A stretch of 64,000 bases of DNA from Sphingomonadales bacterium Ga0077557 (GTDB taxonomy: Bacteria; Pseudomonadota; Alphaproteobacteria; Sphingomonadales; Sphingomonadaceae): assembly GCA_001464615.1 (NCBI GenBank), contig LNFI01000019.1, positions 1-64,000 of the forward strand, given 5' to 3'. Of the stretch, positions 35,432 to 43,322 are shown one piece after another. Position 1 is the stretch's first letter; each line of letters begins with the position of its first letter. The translations under genes and the position numbers were made by a program. The notes beneath the pieces were generated by a model. It saw nothing but the letters and a program-made list of their open reading frames with translations. It ran no database searches and was not told the origin of the DNA.

Positions 35432-36772
35432 TCAAAGCTCTTGCGGCCTCACCACCCCTTCAGTCGAGTTCATGATCATAATCCGCTTTGCCCGCGAACG
35501 CCGGTTGTATTCAAAATACAGATCACGATAGGCGAGCTGAGGCCCGATCTTGGTGCGATCGAGATCGGGGCAAGCAAGCATGTCGATCTCGTTCGGCACG
35601 GCGGGATGTCGCTCGCGAAAGCCGTTGCGGATGGTTTCAAAATCTGGGCTTTGAGCGCTGAGAAAATAGAGTTTCCCTTCGAGTAAAGTGTAACACCAGC
35701 CATCGTCGTCGTGCGGTGCCTGGCCGAGGTCCGACGCGAATTGATCGGCCCCCGATGTCCCGTTCGCAGCGGTGGGGAAGCATTCGAAAAATTGCTGCTG
35801 CCGGACCCGGTTCGTCCGACCGTCGGGATCACGACCAGTGCCGAATGTCCGTGTGATATCCTGAATGATCATGCCGGTCAGATTGCCCGGGCCCCTGGCG
35901 GAGAAGGTCGTCAGCCAAGAGAATTGCGAACGATCGACCCAAGCGGCGCCCGTATCCTGGAAGATGGATACTGCAGCGGGCAGCCGCGCGGCCTCGTCCG
36001 CCCATTCAGCGTCCGTCTTCCAGACGATTTCCGGGTTACTGAAGATCGATTGCGCTTCGGAAGCGCGCTGGATATGGCGCGCGCCGGTCCTTTGCGTGGA
36101 GATTCGCACAGGCGCGCGATGCGCCGCCGCCCGCATCCCTAGCCGATCGGCTTCTGCCTCAAGCGCCCGATCCTGCACCACCGCCACGCCTGATCCCGGC
36201 GCGCGGACCCGGCCCTGACGCTGCTGGATCACATGCGCCAGCTCGTGCCCGATCAGCTGCTGGCCCTTCACCGATTCCGGCTGAAACTGGCCCGGCGCAA
36301 AATACAGGTCGTTGCCGGTGGTGAACCCAATCGCCCCGATCCGCGCCGCCTGCGGCCCGATATGCACGCGAACCGCCGAGAAATCGGCCCCAAACGCCGC
36401 TTCCATCTTGGCGCGGACTGCTTGGGGCAGGGGGCGGCCACCACCACGGGCCAGGCCGACATGCGCTGGATCGATCTCAAAACTGTCGCCGCCGCCAAAC
36501 CGCTGCGCGACGCTCAGCGCTGGGGAGGCTGGGCCATCATGCAGCGCCGGCGGCCGGCCGGGGGCGGGCCGGGGTTGCACCATCCGGTTTGCGCCGAATG
36601 ATGATGGCCCAGCATAGGCCGGGGGAGGTGGCCCGGGTGGCCGTGCCGCTGCGGACCCCCGCGCTGCCTGCGCTTGAATGGCCGCCGCATGGGGGTGCAC
36701 AGCTGCCGTCTTCGACAAGAACGCCGGCGCTCTGCCGCCGACGAAATATCCCTGGATCACCCGACTGGCCAT
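35432..36772 (-). CDS. DUF4157 metalloprotease-domain protein with unknown C-terminal domain (putative effector)
   Basis: A 446-residue protein, last of three paralogous genes. It starts at the ATG 36772 (GGGACGGAGC in front), which places the tag VIQGYFVGG at residues 5-13. The DUF4157 domain (about 100-220) contains the zinc-protease motif HELAH at 176-180 and the downstream ALEAEADR segment, whose Glu or Asp may be the third ligand. An HIQR site follows at 233-236. The C-terminal 205 residues are unlike those of the paralogues and match no family I know; a Cys, several Trp and a final basic region (EYNRRSRAKRIMIM) stand out. The shared tag, convergent vgrG and variable end suggest a T6SS or contractile-system cargo. 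No immunity-like gene adjoins it. Confidence 0.75.
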   Translation of the reverse strand: MASRVIQGYFVGGRAPAFLSKTAAVHPHAAAIQAQAARGSAAARPPGPPPPAYAGPSSFGANRMVQPRPAPGRPPALHDGPASPALSVAQRFGGGDSFEIDPAHVGLARGGGRPLPQAVRAKMEAAFGADFSAVRVHIGPQAARIGAIGFTTGNDLYFAPGQFQPESVKGQQLIGHELAHVIQQRQGRVRAPGSGVAVVQDRALEAEADRLGMRAAAHRAPVRISTQRTGARHIQRASEAQSIFSNPEIVWKTDAEWADEAARLPAAVSIFQDTGAAWVDRSQFSWLTTFSARGPGNLTGMIIQDITRTFGTGRDPDGRTNRVRQQQFFECFPTAANGTSGADQFASDLGQAPHDDDGWCYTLLEGKLYFLSAQSPDFETIRNGFRERHPAVPNEIDMLACPDLDRTKIGPQLAYRDLYFEYNRRSRAKRIMIMNSTEGVVRPQEL

Positions 36773-36800
36773 GCTCCGTCCCCGCTCTCGATTTTGGTGA

Positions 36801-38231
36801 TTACCACGTGGCCGGTAGCAGCGGACCACCGCGCCGTGCCGGGATCGTCCCGGCGGGTGGGCCGAACGGAAACCACGCCCCAACGCCCCAACCCGGGGGA
36901 TTCCATGCATTCAGGTAGGTGTTGCTTTTGGCCAGATTGCACGGCCCGCAGGAGCCAACCAGATTGCTGGGGTCGTTGACGGTCGCAAGGGCAGCGCCAG
37001 TGCAGCCGATCGTCACCCAATGCTTTTGCACCGGATAAACGTGATCGGCCTGTGTGCTCGGCGCCGCATTGCAATAGACGCACGTGCCGCCATTCTGTGC
37101 TAGCGCTGCGAGCCGCGACATTGCGGGAATGGCAGGATAATTGCCGCGTAGCCAGCCGCAGATACGGAAGGCCGCGGCGGCCCCATCCTGATAGCCGGGG
37201 CCATATCCATATTCCCAGCCATGGTTGGTCGCTTCGCCGGCTTCCGGAATGATGAAGTCATTCGGCGGCGGGGCCTGCAGCGCCAAAATTGGCCCGACCA
37301 AAGGCCCACCAACCATGGCCTGCGCGGCAAATGGCGTTATCACAGGGTTGGCCTGCGCTGCTTCGTCGACTATCGCCTGGTCCCACCCGTCGCGATATCC
37401 GGTATTCACGCCCGCCTGCCATTGGGGCAGGAACCCGCTATGCGCGATCAGGACTTCATCTTCCATGCCACTGTCGTCGCTATAACTTTGGTCGCTATCT
37501 ACATAATCGTCATCCATGCGCTGGATCGATCGGCCTTGTCGCGGCACGACAGTGGGCGGGCCGACGCGTGATGGCGGCCCAACAATCGTCCGCCCCGCTC
37601 CTGCGGCCTTGCGCTGGATCGACGCGCTGTTGCTGTGCATCGCCGCCCGGATCCCCCATCGGTCAGCGTCGGCCTCGAGCGTTCGATCCTGCACCACGAC
37701 GACACCTGATCCCAGCCCGCGCACCCGGCCCTCGCGCTGCTGGATGACATGCGCGAGTTCGTGCCCGATCAAATGCTGGCCCCTGCTCGACTGCGGCTGA
37801 TATTGGCCGGGCGCAAAATACAGGTCGTTGCCGGTGGTGAAGGCAACCGCGCCAATCCGCGCGGCTTGCGGGCCGACATGAACGCGCACCGCCGAAAAAT
37901 CCGCGCCGAAAACTGCCTCCATCTTCGCCAACAGGGCGCCAGGGAGCGGCTTGCCGCCGCTGCTGACGAGGCCGACATACGCGGGGTCGATTGCGATGCT
38001 GCCGTTGCCGCGCGGCGCGCCACTCAGGTGATTGACCAGCGTCGGTCGGCCGGGGGCCGGGCGCTGCTGCGCGAGCGCCTGGCGCGCGGCGAAGGCAGGC
38101 GACGGCGGCCCCGGCGCCTGTCGGCTGGCGGCGACCGGCGCCTCGCGCCTTGCCGCCGTGGCGGCGATTGAAGTGCGCATCTGACCCCCGACAAAGAAGC
38201 CCTGAATGACTGCGCCGCCGAACCGCGTCAC
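36801..38231 (-). CDS. DUF4157-HNH nuclease protein (putative effector)
   Basis: A 476-residue protein, middle gene of the operon. From the GTG at 38231 the tag VIQGFFVGG lies at 8-16 and HELAH at 157-161. Two IQR sites follow (205-207 and 236-238). A linker, an acidic stretch (DDDYVDSDQSYSDDS) and an unknown segment lead to a C-terminal HNH domain (about 384-435): CVYC, then ADHVYPV with the catalytic His, then NDPSNLVGSCGPCNLAKSN, giving two CxxC zinc pairs. It should cut DNA once delivered. An in-frame TTG at 38243 is an alternative start. Its start overlaps the stop of the upstream paralogue, and the next paralogue starts 28 bases after its end. Confidence 0.82.
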   Translation of the reverse strand: MTRFGGAVIQGFFVGGQMRTSIAATAARREAPVAASRQAPGPPSPAFAARQALAQQRPAPGRPTLVNHLSGAPRGNGSIAIDPAYVGLVSSGGKPLPGALLAKMEAVFGADFSAVRVHVGPQAARIGAVAFTTGNDLYFAPGQYQPQSSRGQHLIGHELAHVIQQREGRVRGLGSGVVVVQDRTLEADADRWGIRAAMHSNSASIQRKAAGAGRTIVGPPSRVGPPTVVPRQGRSIQRMDDDYVDSDQSYSDDSGMEDEVLIAHSGFLPQWQAGVNTGYRDGWDQAIVDEAAQANPVITPFAAQAMVGGPLVGPILALQAPPPNDFIIPEAGEATNHGWEYGYGPGYQDGAAAAFRICGWLRGNYPAIPAMSRLAALAQNGGTCVYCNAAPSTQADHVYPVQKHWVTIGCTGAALATVNDPSNLVGSCGPCNLAKSNTYLNAWNPPGWGVGAWFPFGPPAGTIPARRGGPLLPATW

Positions 38232-39745
38232 ACGGTCTTCCAATCGCCACCACCGTCATTTGCCGTCTGGCGATAGTCATATTGCACCGGGTCGCGATCC
38301 CACCGCGCCCTGGTCCGCCGTTGTCGCGATGCGTCGCCCGCGTGGTTGGGGTCCTGAACCCAGGCACCTGCCGCATGGTGAACCAGCGAGTTGAAGTCGG
38401 TTTTGGCGGCTGTCCGTTTCGCGGTCTCGTTGGCAATTGCCCCTGGATGATTGCCCGGATCAGGAATGCCTTTGGATTTGTATAGCGCGGCCAGGGCAGT
38501 CCGGCACTCGATTGACTCGTTCAATGCCTGGATCAGACCCACCAACTGCCCCCGGCGAAGCAGCGCAACAATGCTATGCGCGGTAACATAGGGTGCCATG
38601 TCAGCCTTCAGCGCTTGGATGCGCGCATTGATCTGCGCCATTTCGGCATCGGGCTTTGCTGCCACCGCCGCCGAGCGCTGAATAGGAGACAATCCAAAGC
38701 CGCTAACGCCAAATCCTGGCATGCGCTGGACTGCACCATTTGCCAGCCGGCTGACCCCGATTTCCATCTTGGGATAGCCCAGAGGATTGGTGCCGACGCG
38801 GCTGAAACCCATGTCCTGATACCAGCGAGTCAGGCGGCCCGAACCGCCATCCTGCGCATCAAGCGACAGCCGCGCCTTGCCGAACCGCTGGCTGGCCTGC
38901 GCGGCAGAGACGATCAGCATCCGCCCGATACCCTGGTCGCGGTGGCGCTCATCAACCGAGAGATCGGTAACGTGCGCGGCCGCAACCTTGCCCGATCGGA
39001 TCATCAGCGATCCCACCTGCCGTCCCCCTGAATAGGCGCTCACGCGGTATCGGCCATCGCCCAGCGGGGTGGGCGGCTGAATGCGGATAGCCGGTCCAGC
39101 CTGACTTTCCTTGCGCTGGATGCTGCCGTGCGTGCCAGCATTGCCGCGGTGTTGCGCGGCGCGCATGCCGAGCCGATCGGCTTCAGCCTCCAGCATCCGG
39201 TCCTGCACCACCGTTATGCCGGTTCCAGGCGCGCGAACGCGCCCCTGGCGCTGCTGGATAACATGCGCCAGCTCGTGCCCAATCAACTGCTGGCCCTTGA
39301 CCGACTCAGGCTGGAACTGCCCGGGCGCGAAATAGAGGTCGTTACCGCTGGTGAATGCGAGCGCCCCGATCCGGGATGCCTGTGGGCCGATATGGACACG
39401 GACGGTCGAGAAATCGGCCTGAAACGCAGCCTCCATCTTGGCAAGCAGCGCCTGCGGCAGTGGTGCGCCTCCGGAACGCGCCAGCCCGACCTGCGCTGGA
39501 TCGATCGTGAAGCGGTCGTCCGCGCCGAATCGTTGGACCGGCTGCGCGGTGCTATGGACCAGTGGCGGTCGGCCGGGTGCCATATGGGCCTGTGCATGCC
39601 GACCACCCATCGCCGGGCGCGGCTTCCCGGGTAGAGGATGGGCAATCGAGGGTAAGCCGGGTCCAGACGGCTGCGCGCAGCCGAATGCCGCCGTCCTCGG
39701 CATCCGACCGCCGATGAAAAATCCCTGGACCACACGACCTGTCAT
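38228..39745 (-). CDS. DUF4157-GNAT acetyltransferase protein (putative effector)
   Basis: A 505-residue protein, first of the operon. The tag VVQGFFIGG is at 5-13 and HELAH at 157-161. Sites of the IQR kind occur at 209-211, 340-341 (VQR) and 355-357. A GNAT domain (about 225-330) is recognisable by VTDLSVDERHRDQGIGRML, the acetyl-CoA pyrophosphate loop, and WYQDMGFSRVG at its end. The last 150 residues are unknown and contain a His pair (SLVHHAAG). It might acetylate a target-cell component or, less likely, modify its sister proteins. The ATG at 39745 is favoured because it puts the tag at the N-terminus, as in the paralogues; upstream ATGs at 39757 and 39832 are possible. Confidence 0.78.
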   Translation of the reverse strand: MTGRVVQGFFIGGRMPRTAAFGCAQPSGPGLPSIAHPLPGKPRPAMGGRHAQAHMAPGRPPLVHSTAQPVQRFGADDRFTIDPAQVGLARSGGAPLPQALLAKMEAAFQADFSTVRVHIGPQASRIGALAFTSGNDLYFAPGQFQPESVKGQQLIGHELAHVIQQRQGRVRAPGTGITVVQDRMLEAEADRLGMRAAQHRGNAGTHGSIQRKESQAGPAIRIQPPTPLGDGRYRVSAYSGGRQVGSLMIRSGKVAAAHVTDLSVDERHRDQGIGRMLIVSAAQASQRFGKARLSLDAQDGGSGRLTRWYQDMGFSRVGTNPLGYPKMEIGVSRLANGAVQRMPGFGVSGFGLSPIQRSAAVAAKPDAEMAQINARIQALKADMAPYVTAHSIVALLRRGQLVGLIQALNESIECRTALAALYKSKGIPDPGNHPGAIANETAKRTAAKTDFNSLVHHAAGAWVQDPNHAGDASRQRRTRARWDRDPVQYDYRQTANDGGGDWKTV

Positions 39746-39835
39746 AGCCCGTATCCCCATTCGTGGGCGCAAGACCCGCGACGCGGCACTGTTTACCGTA
39801 AGTACAACAATAGCTTCAATTGCTCTTTTCACCTA

Positions 39836-39864
39836 ATAATAGGGAAGTCTAGATTGCGTGTCTG
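39836..39864 (-). promoter_or_regulatory. Candidate promoter of the DUF4157 operon
   Basis: On the minus strand CAGACA (39859-39864), a 17-base spacer and TATTAT (39836-39841) resemble a sigma-70 promoter, about 90 bases upstream of the first DUF4157 start. The local DNA is more AT-rich than the surroundings. Confidence 0.4.
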
Positions 39865-40565
39865 GAGCGCCGAGCGGCATAGGCGCGCCCGCATCACCGC
39901 GAATGGTGTTCCGATCCGCTTGACGGTAGTGACCCTACGGTACCAAATCGCGTATGATCACCATCAAGTCATCTCATCCGATTGAGATTACCCCGGATAA
40001 GCGAACAGGTTCAACGTCGCCCGGTCCCCCATCTTCCCGCCAAATCCGGAGTAGTGCAGGCGACGGAATATGGGACCTCAAAAGATTGTCGTCATGCCGC
40101 TCGCGGCGCTCGCCTCTTTGCTTTCGGGTTTCCAAAGCCAAGTGTTTCCGCATTTCGGCGGAATCCTCGTCACTATTGTCGACCGCGTCGCTGCCCTAAA
40201 TTTACTCGAGCCGATTTCGCTCAAGATCCACGAATCAAAAGTTCGTGATGCACCTTTCGCCTTGCTTGGTAGGCGCCGTGCGCGCCGTACCCCTTCTTGT
40301 CTTGATAGCAAATCACCTAACAATTAATCTTTATATTATGAATGTTTAATACCACATACGGTCGTACAAAAAGTAAAAACGTCGAATTGACGATTCATTG
40401 TCTTGACGAAACTGAATTTGAATGGAAGTTTGTTGAAGCAGAGCAACGAGTCCTGCGACAAGGTTCATTGTTCTAGTCAAGCTTGTCTCGTTCGCTGCGC
40501 CGCACTGGAGGCTGGAAAATGCTGCCTGACTTTCTTCGCCTGCTCGTTGGGGAGTCTAACAACCG
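39865..40565. other. Gene-poor gap between DUF4157 operon and membrane protein
   Basis: Overlapping frames of 65-88 codons exist on both strands, but none has a signal, family motif or ribosome site that convinces me. The second half (40320-40400) is distinctly AT-rich for this window, which suggests promoters or foreign DNA. Confidence 0.4.
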
Positions 40566-41675
40566 ATGAACGTTGCCGACCTCAAGGCTGGCGAGCTGGA
40601 TTCAGCCGGCGTGCCGGTGCTTCATTTGTATGCGCGTAAGGCGCCGGATTACGCCGTCTACCAGACGAGTCAGCGCGTTGCCGTCCACTTCGCCGACGCG
40701 ATCGAGAAGTCCAACGAGCAGCGCAAGGTGATGGCGCAGTTGGCGCCGCTGCGCGGCGAGCTCAACGGGCTGATCGACGGCTGGCGCGAGGCGCCCGACG
40801 AATGGCGTTTGCTCGGCTTCATTAGATTGAAAAACGGCGTCAAGTTGCGAAAGCGGGCGGAACGTTATGACCGACGCGTAAGCGACGGGCTGACCGTCGC
40901 GCTGGAAGGCGACCTGACCGGCGCTGGCGCGGTGCTCCAGGAGATTAAGGAGGATGTGCTGGCCGAACGTGTCGGCTTGTCGCGTTTCGAATATCTGCTG
41001 ACCGCCGTCGCGGTAGCAGCCGTCTTTATCTTCATATCGAGCGTGATTGCCTTCATCGCGGAGCGCAGCGCCTGTACCGTTGGCCGGAGTCCGCTGTGTT
41101 TCAACAATGCAAACGATCTGTGGCGCGGCGCAATGGCGGGCGCACTTGGCAGCTTCTTCTCAATCGCGTTGGCTATCCGCGGCCGCACGGTGCTGACAGA
41201 CCTTCTCCGCACCAACAATCTGATGGACGCCGCGCTCCGGGTAGCGATCGGCATCACCGCAGGATTCGTGCTTGTCGCGTTGGTGCTCTCTAAGTTCGTT
41301 CATCTAAGTTTTGGTGACAGCTCGGGTGACTACGTCACCGATCTTTCTATCGCAATCACGGGCTTCGTCGCTGGGTTCGCCGAACGGCTAGTCCCCGATC
41401 TTCTCGCTACCGCGACGGCCAATGCCGGCGAAAAGCCGGTATTGCGAAGGCCCGAGTCGACCCTAGTCGCCAAGCCCGATCCGGCTGCGGCGACCGCTGC
41501 GGCAGACACGAAGCAGCCGACTGCCGCCGCCGAGGAGGATCCGGCCTCTTTTCACTCGAACGAGGATGGCTGTGTCGCCGATGTCGAGCTGACCGATGAA
41601 GAAATGACCCCCGACGACGCCCTGCCAGCGGCCTCCGGAGGTATTGCTTTGCAAACGGAGAAAGCCGCAGCATGA
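40566..41675 (+). CDS. Multi-pass membrane protein of unknown function
   Basis: A 369-residue protein. A charged N-terminal cytoplasmic region (about 1-140) is followed by three or four membrane segments: about 145-168 (YLLTAVAVAAVFIFISSVIA), 190-210 (GALGSFFSIALAI), 222-245 (VAIGITAGFVLVALVLSKF) and possibly 262-280. The tail is Ala-, Glu- and Asp-rich and disordered. I recognise no family. Its stop overlaps the start of the peptidoglycan hydrolase at 41672 (ATGA), so the two are translationally coupled. It could be an immunity or export partner of that enzyme, which is an inference from the coupling alone. Confidence 0.65.
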   Translation: MNVADLKAGELDSAGVPVLHLYARKAPDYAVYQTSQRVAVHFADAIEKSNEQRKVMAQLAPLRGELNGLIDGWREAPDEWRLLGFIRLKNGVKLRKRAERYDRRVSDGLTVALEGDLTGAGAVLQEIKEDVLAERVGLSRFEYLLTAVAVAAVFIFISSVIAFIAERSACTVGRSPLCFNNANDLWRGAMAGALGSFFSIALAIRGRTVLTDLLRTNNLMDAALRVAIGITAGFVLVALVLSKFVHLSFGDSSGDYVTDLSIAITGFVAGFAERLVPDLLATATANAGEKPVLRRPESTLVAKPDPAAATAAADTKQPTAAAEEDPASFHSNEDGCVADVELTDEEMTPDDALPAASGGIALQTEKAAA

Positions 41676-43168
41676 CATTCTCCCTAACATGGCTGCCCGA
41701 CGTGCTGGAGAAATCGGGCCTGAAGGTTGCGGAAACGCCGGACTGGCGGACGCGCGGGCGCGGCGAGATGGGTCGGGTAAGGGGCGTGATGCTGCATCAC
41801 ACGGGCACCGTTCGCGGCGGCAACATGCCGACGCTCGACACGCTGATCCGGGGCCGCGCCGACTTGGCGGGGCCGCTCTGCCAGCTGGGCCTTGGCCGCG
41901 ACGGCACCTTTTACATCGTTGCCGCTGGCCGCGCCAACCATGCCGGACCCGGCAGCTGGGAAGGCATCACCGCCGGCAATTCAAGCTTCATCGGGATCGA
42001 GGCGGAGAATGGCGGACGTCTGGAAGACGACTGGCCAGATGTCCAGATGGACGCCTATCAGCGCGGCACGGCTGCCATACTCCGCCACATTGGTGCGGGC
42101 GCGACCATGTGTTGCGCGCACCGGGAATGGGCACCAGGGCGAAAGCCCGACCCGCGGTTCGACATGGCAAGCTTCCGCTCGGCGGTGGCCGACTTGCTTG
42201 TGGGCAAATCGCCGCCACCGCCGATCCAGCCTGCGGACGAGCAGGACCGGCCAACCGTCCGCCGTGGTATGCGATCGGATGCAGTCAAGCAGCTGCAGCA
42301 GCTGCTTGGGCTCGAAGTCGACGGCATCTTCGGCGCAGCGACCGAAGCCAAGGTGCGCGCCTGGCAGCGTCTCCGCGGTCTCGTCCCCGACGGCATTATT
42401 GGCCCCCGCAGCTGGGAGATGTTGGACGCGGAGCCTAAGGGAGTCGAAGCGATCGTCGGCGCTGCCGTGCAGGGCGGCGCAGATGGCACGACTGACCTTA
42501 GCGTCATTGATCGTATCGACCTCAAAATACTCAGTATCGCCTTTCCCGAAAACACCCCGCCCGAGCTTGCCCGATGGATCGAGCCGATGAAACTCGCCTG
42601 TCGTCGCTACGGCATCGATACCGAACGGGAAGTCTGCAGCTTCCTGGCCAACATCGCCGTCGAAAGCGCCGGACTGACGCGGCTGACGGAGGGTTTGAAC
42701 TATGGGATTGACGGGCTGCTGAAGACCTTTGGTCGGCACCGCATCAGCGAGGCCGACGCGCGCCGGCTCGGCCGTAAGCCCGGCGAGCCGAGCCTATCGC
42801 TCAAGCGGCAGGAAGAGCTTGCCAATCTTCTATATGGCGGCGAATGGGGGCGCGTGAACCTGGGCAATACCGAACCGGGCGATGGGTGGCGCTTCCGGGG
42901 CTACGGACCCAAGCAGATCACCGGACGGGGCAACTGTACCAAGTTCGGCCAGGCAGTAAATTTGCCAGTCGATCAGGTGCCGGATTTCCTGCGAACCCGA
43001 GAAGGCGGTTGCATGGGCGCCGGCTGGTTCTGGAAATCGCATAACCTGGACAAGTTCGCCGCGACACCTGGCCTGAAGGATGATCGTCGGGCGATCAATG
43101 GCGGCGAACTTGGCCTGGAGGTCGTTCAGCGTCGCTTCGACAAACTGATCGCCGAGATTGGCCAGTAA
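41672..43168 (+). CDS. Three-domain peptidoglycan hydrolase: amidase, PG-binding, GH19-like
   Basis: A 498-residue protein without a signal peptide. Domain 1 (about 30-180) is an N-acetylmuramoyl-L-alanine amidase of the Amidase_2 type, with zinc-ligand candidates His in MLHHTG and His in CCAHREWAPGRKPDP. Domain 2 (about 195-250) is a PG_binding_1 repeat (VRRGMRSDAVKQLQQLLGLE, VDGIFGAATEAKV). Domain 3 (about 300-495) resembles GH19 chitinase/lysozyme domains: NIAVESAGLTRLTEG with a likely catalytic Glu, and FRGYGPKQITGRGN. It should cut both peptide and glycan parts of the wall. The lack of a signal and its position beside the T6SS and effector genes fit a delivered wall-degrading effector; a phage-derived lysin is the alternative. 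Confidence 0.82.
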   Translation: MTFSLTWLPDVLEKSGLKVAETPDWRTRGRGEMGRVRGVMLHHTGTVRGGNMPTLDTLIRGRADLAGPLCQLGLGRDGTFYIVAAGRANHAGPGSWEGITAGNSSFIGIEAENGGRLEDDWPDVQMDAYQRGTAAILRHIGAGATMCCAHREWAPGRKPDPRFDMASFRSAVADLLVGKSPPPPIQPADEQDRPTVRRGMRSDAVKQLQQLLGLEVDGIFGAATEAKVRAWQRLRGLVPDGIIGPRSWEMLDAEPKGVEAIVGAAVQGGADGTTDLSVIDRIDLKILSIAFPENTPPELARWIEPMKLACRRYGIDTEREVCSFLANIAVESAGLTRLTEGLNYGIDGLLKTFGRHRISEADARRLGRKPGEPSLSLKRQEELANLLYGGEWGRVNLGNTEPGDGWRFRGYGPKQITGRGNCTKFGQAVNLPVDQVPDFLRTREGGCMGAGWFWKSHNLDKFAATPGLKDDRRAINGGELGLEVVQRRFDKLIAEIGQ

Positions 43169-43231
43169 TCGCAACAGTCATGAACTGGCAGGCCCATCTA
43201 CCAAATAGCCGCGCGCCCGAAATTTTCGAAG

Positions 43232-43263
43232 GGTTTTGCGCCGCGTTGATGAGGCGCAAAACC
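43232..43263 (+). terminator. Hairpin after the peptidoglycan hydrolase gene
   Basis: GGTTTTGCGCC (43232-43242) and GGCGCAAAACC (43253-43263) form a perfect 11-bp stem with a 10-base loop, 64 bases after the hydrolase stop. No T-run follows (GACTTTACC), so it may be a terminator or an mRNA 3'-end stabiliser. Confidence 0.5.
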
Positions 43264-43322
43264 GACTTTACCAGCCTGCCGTGCGAACAAGCCGCAACTT
43301 ATTCCTGAGGCGCTGAACTGCG

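Noticed and set aside
40403..40639. 78-codon frame before the membrane protein
   Set aside because: It overlaps the membrane protein start in another frame, has no ribosome site, and its composition is unlike neighbouring genes.
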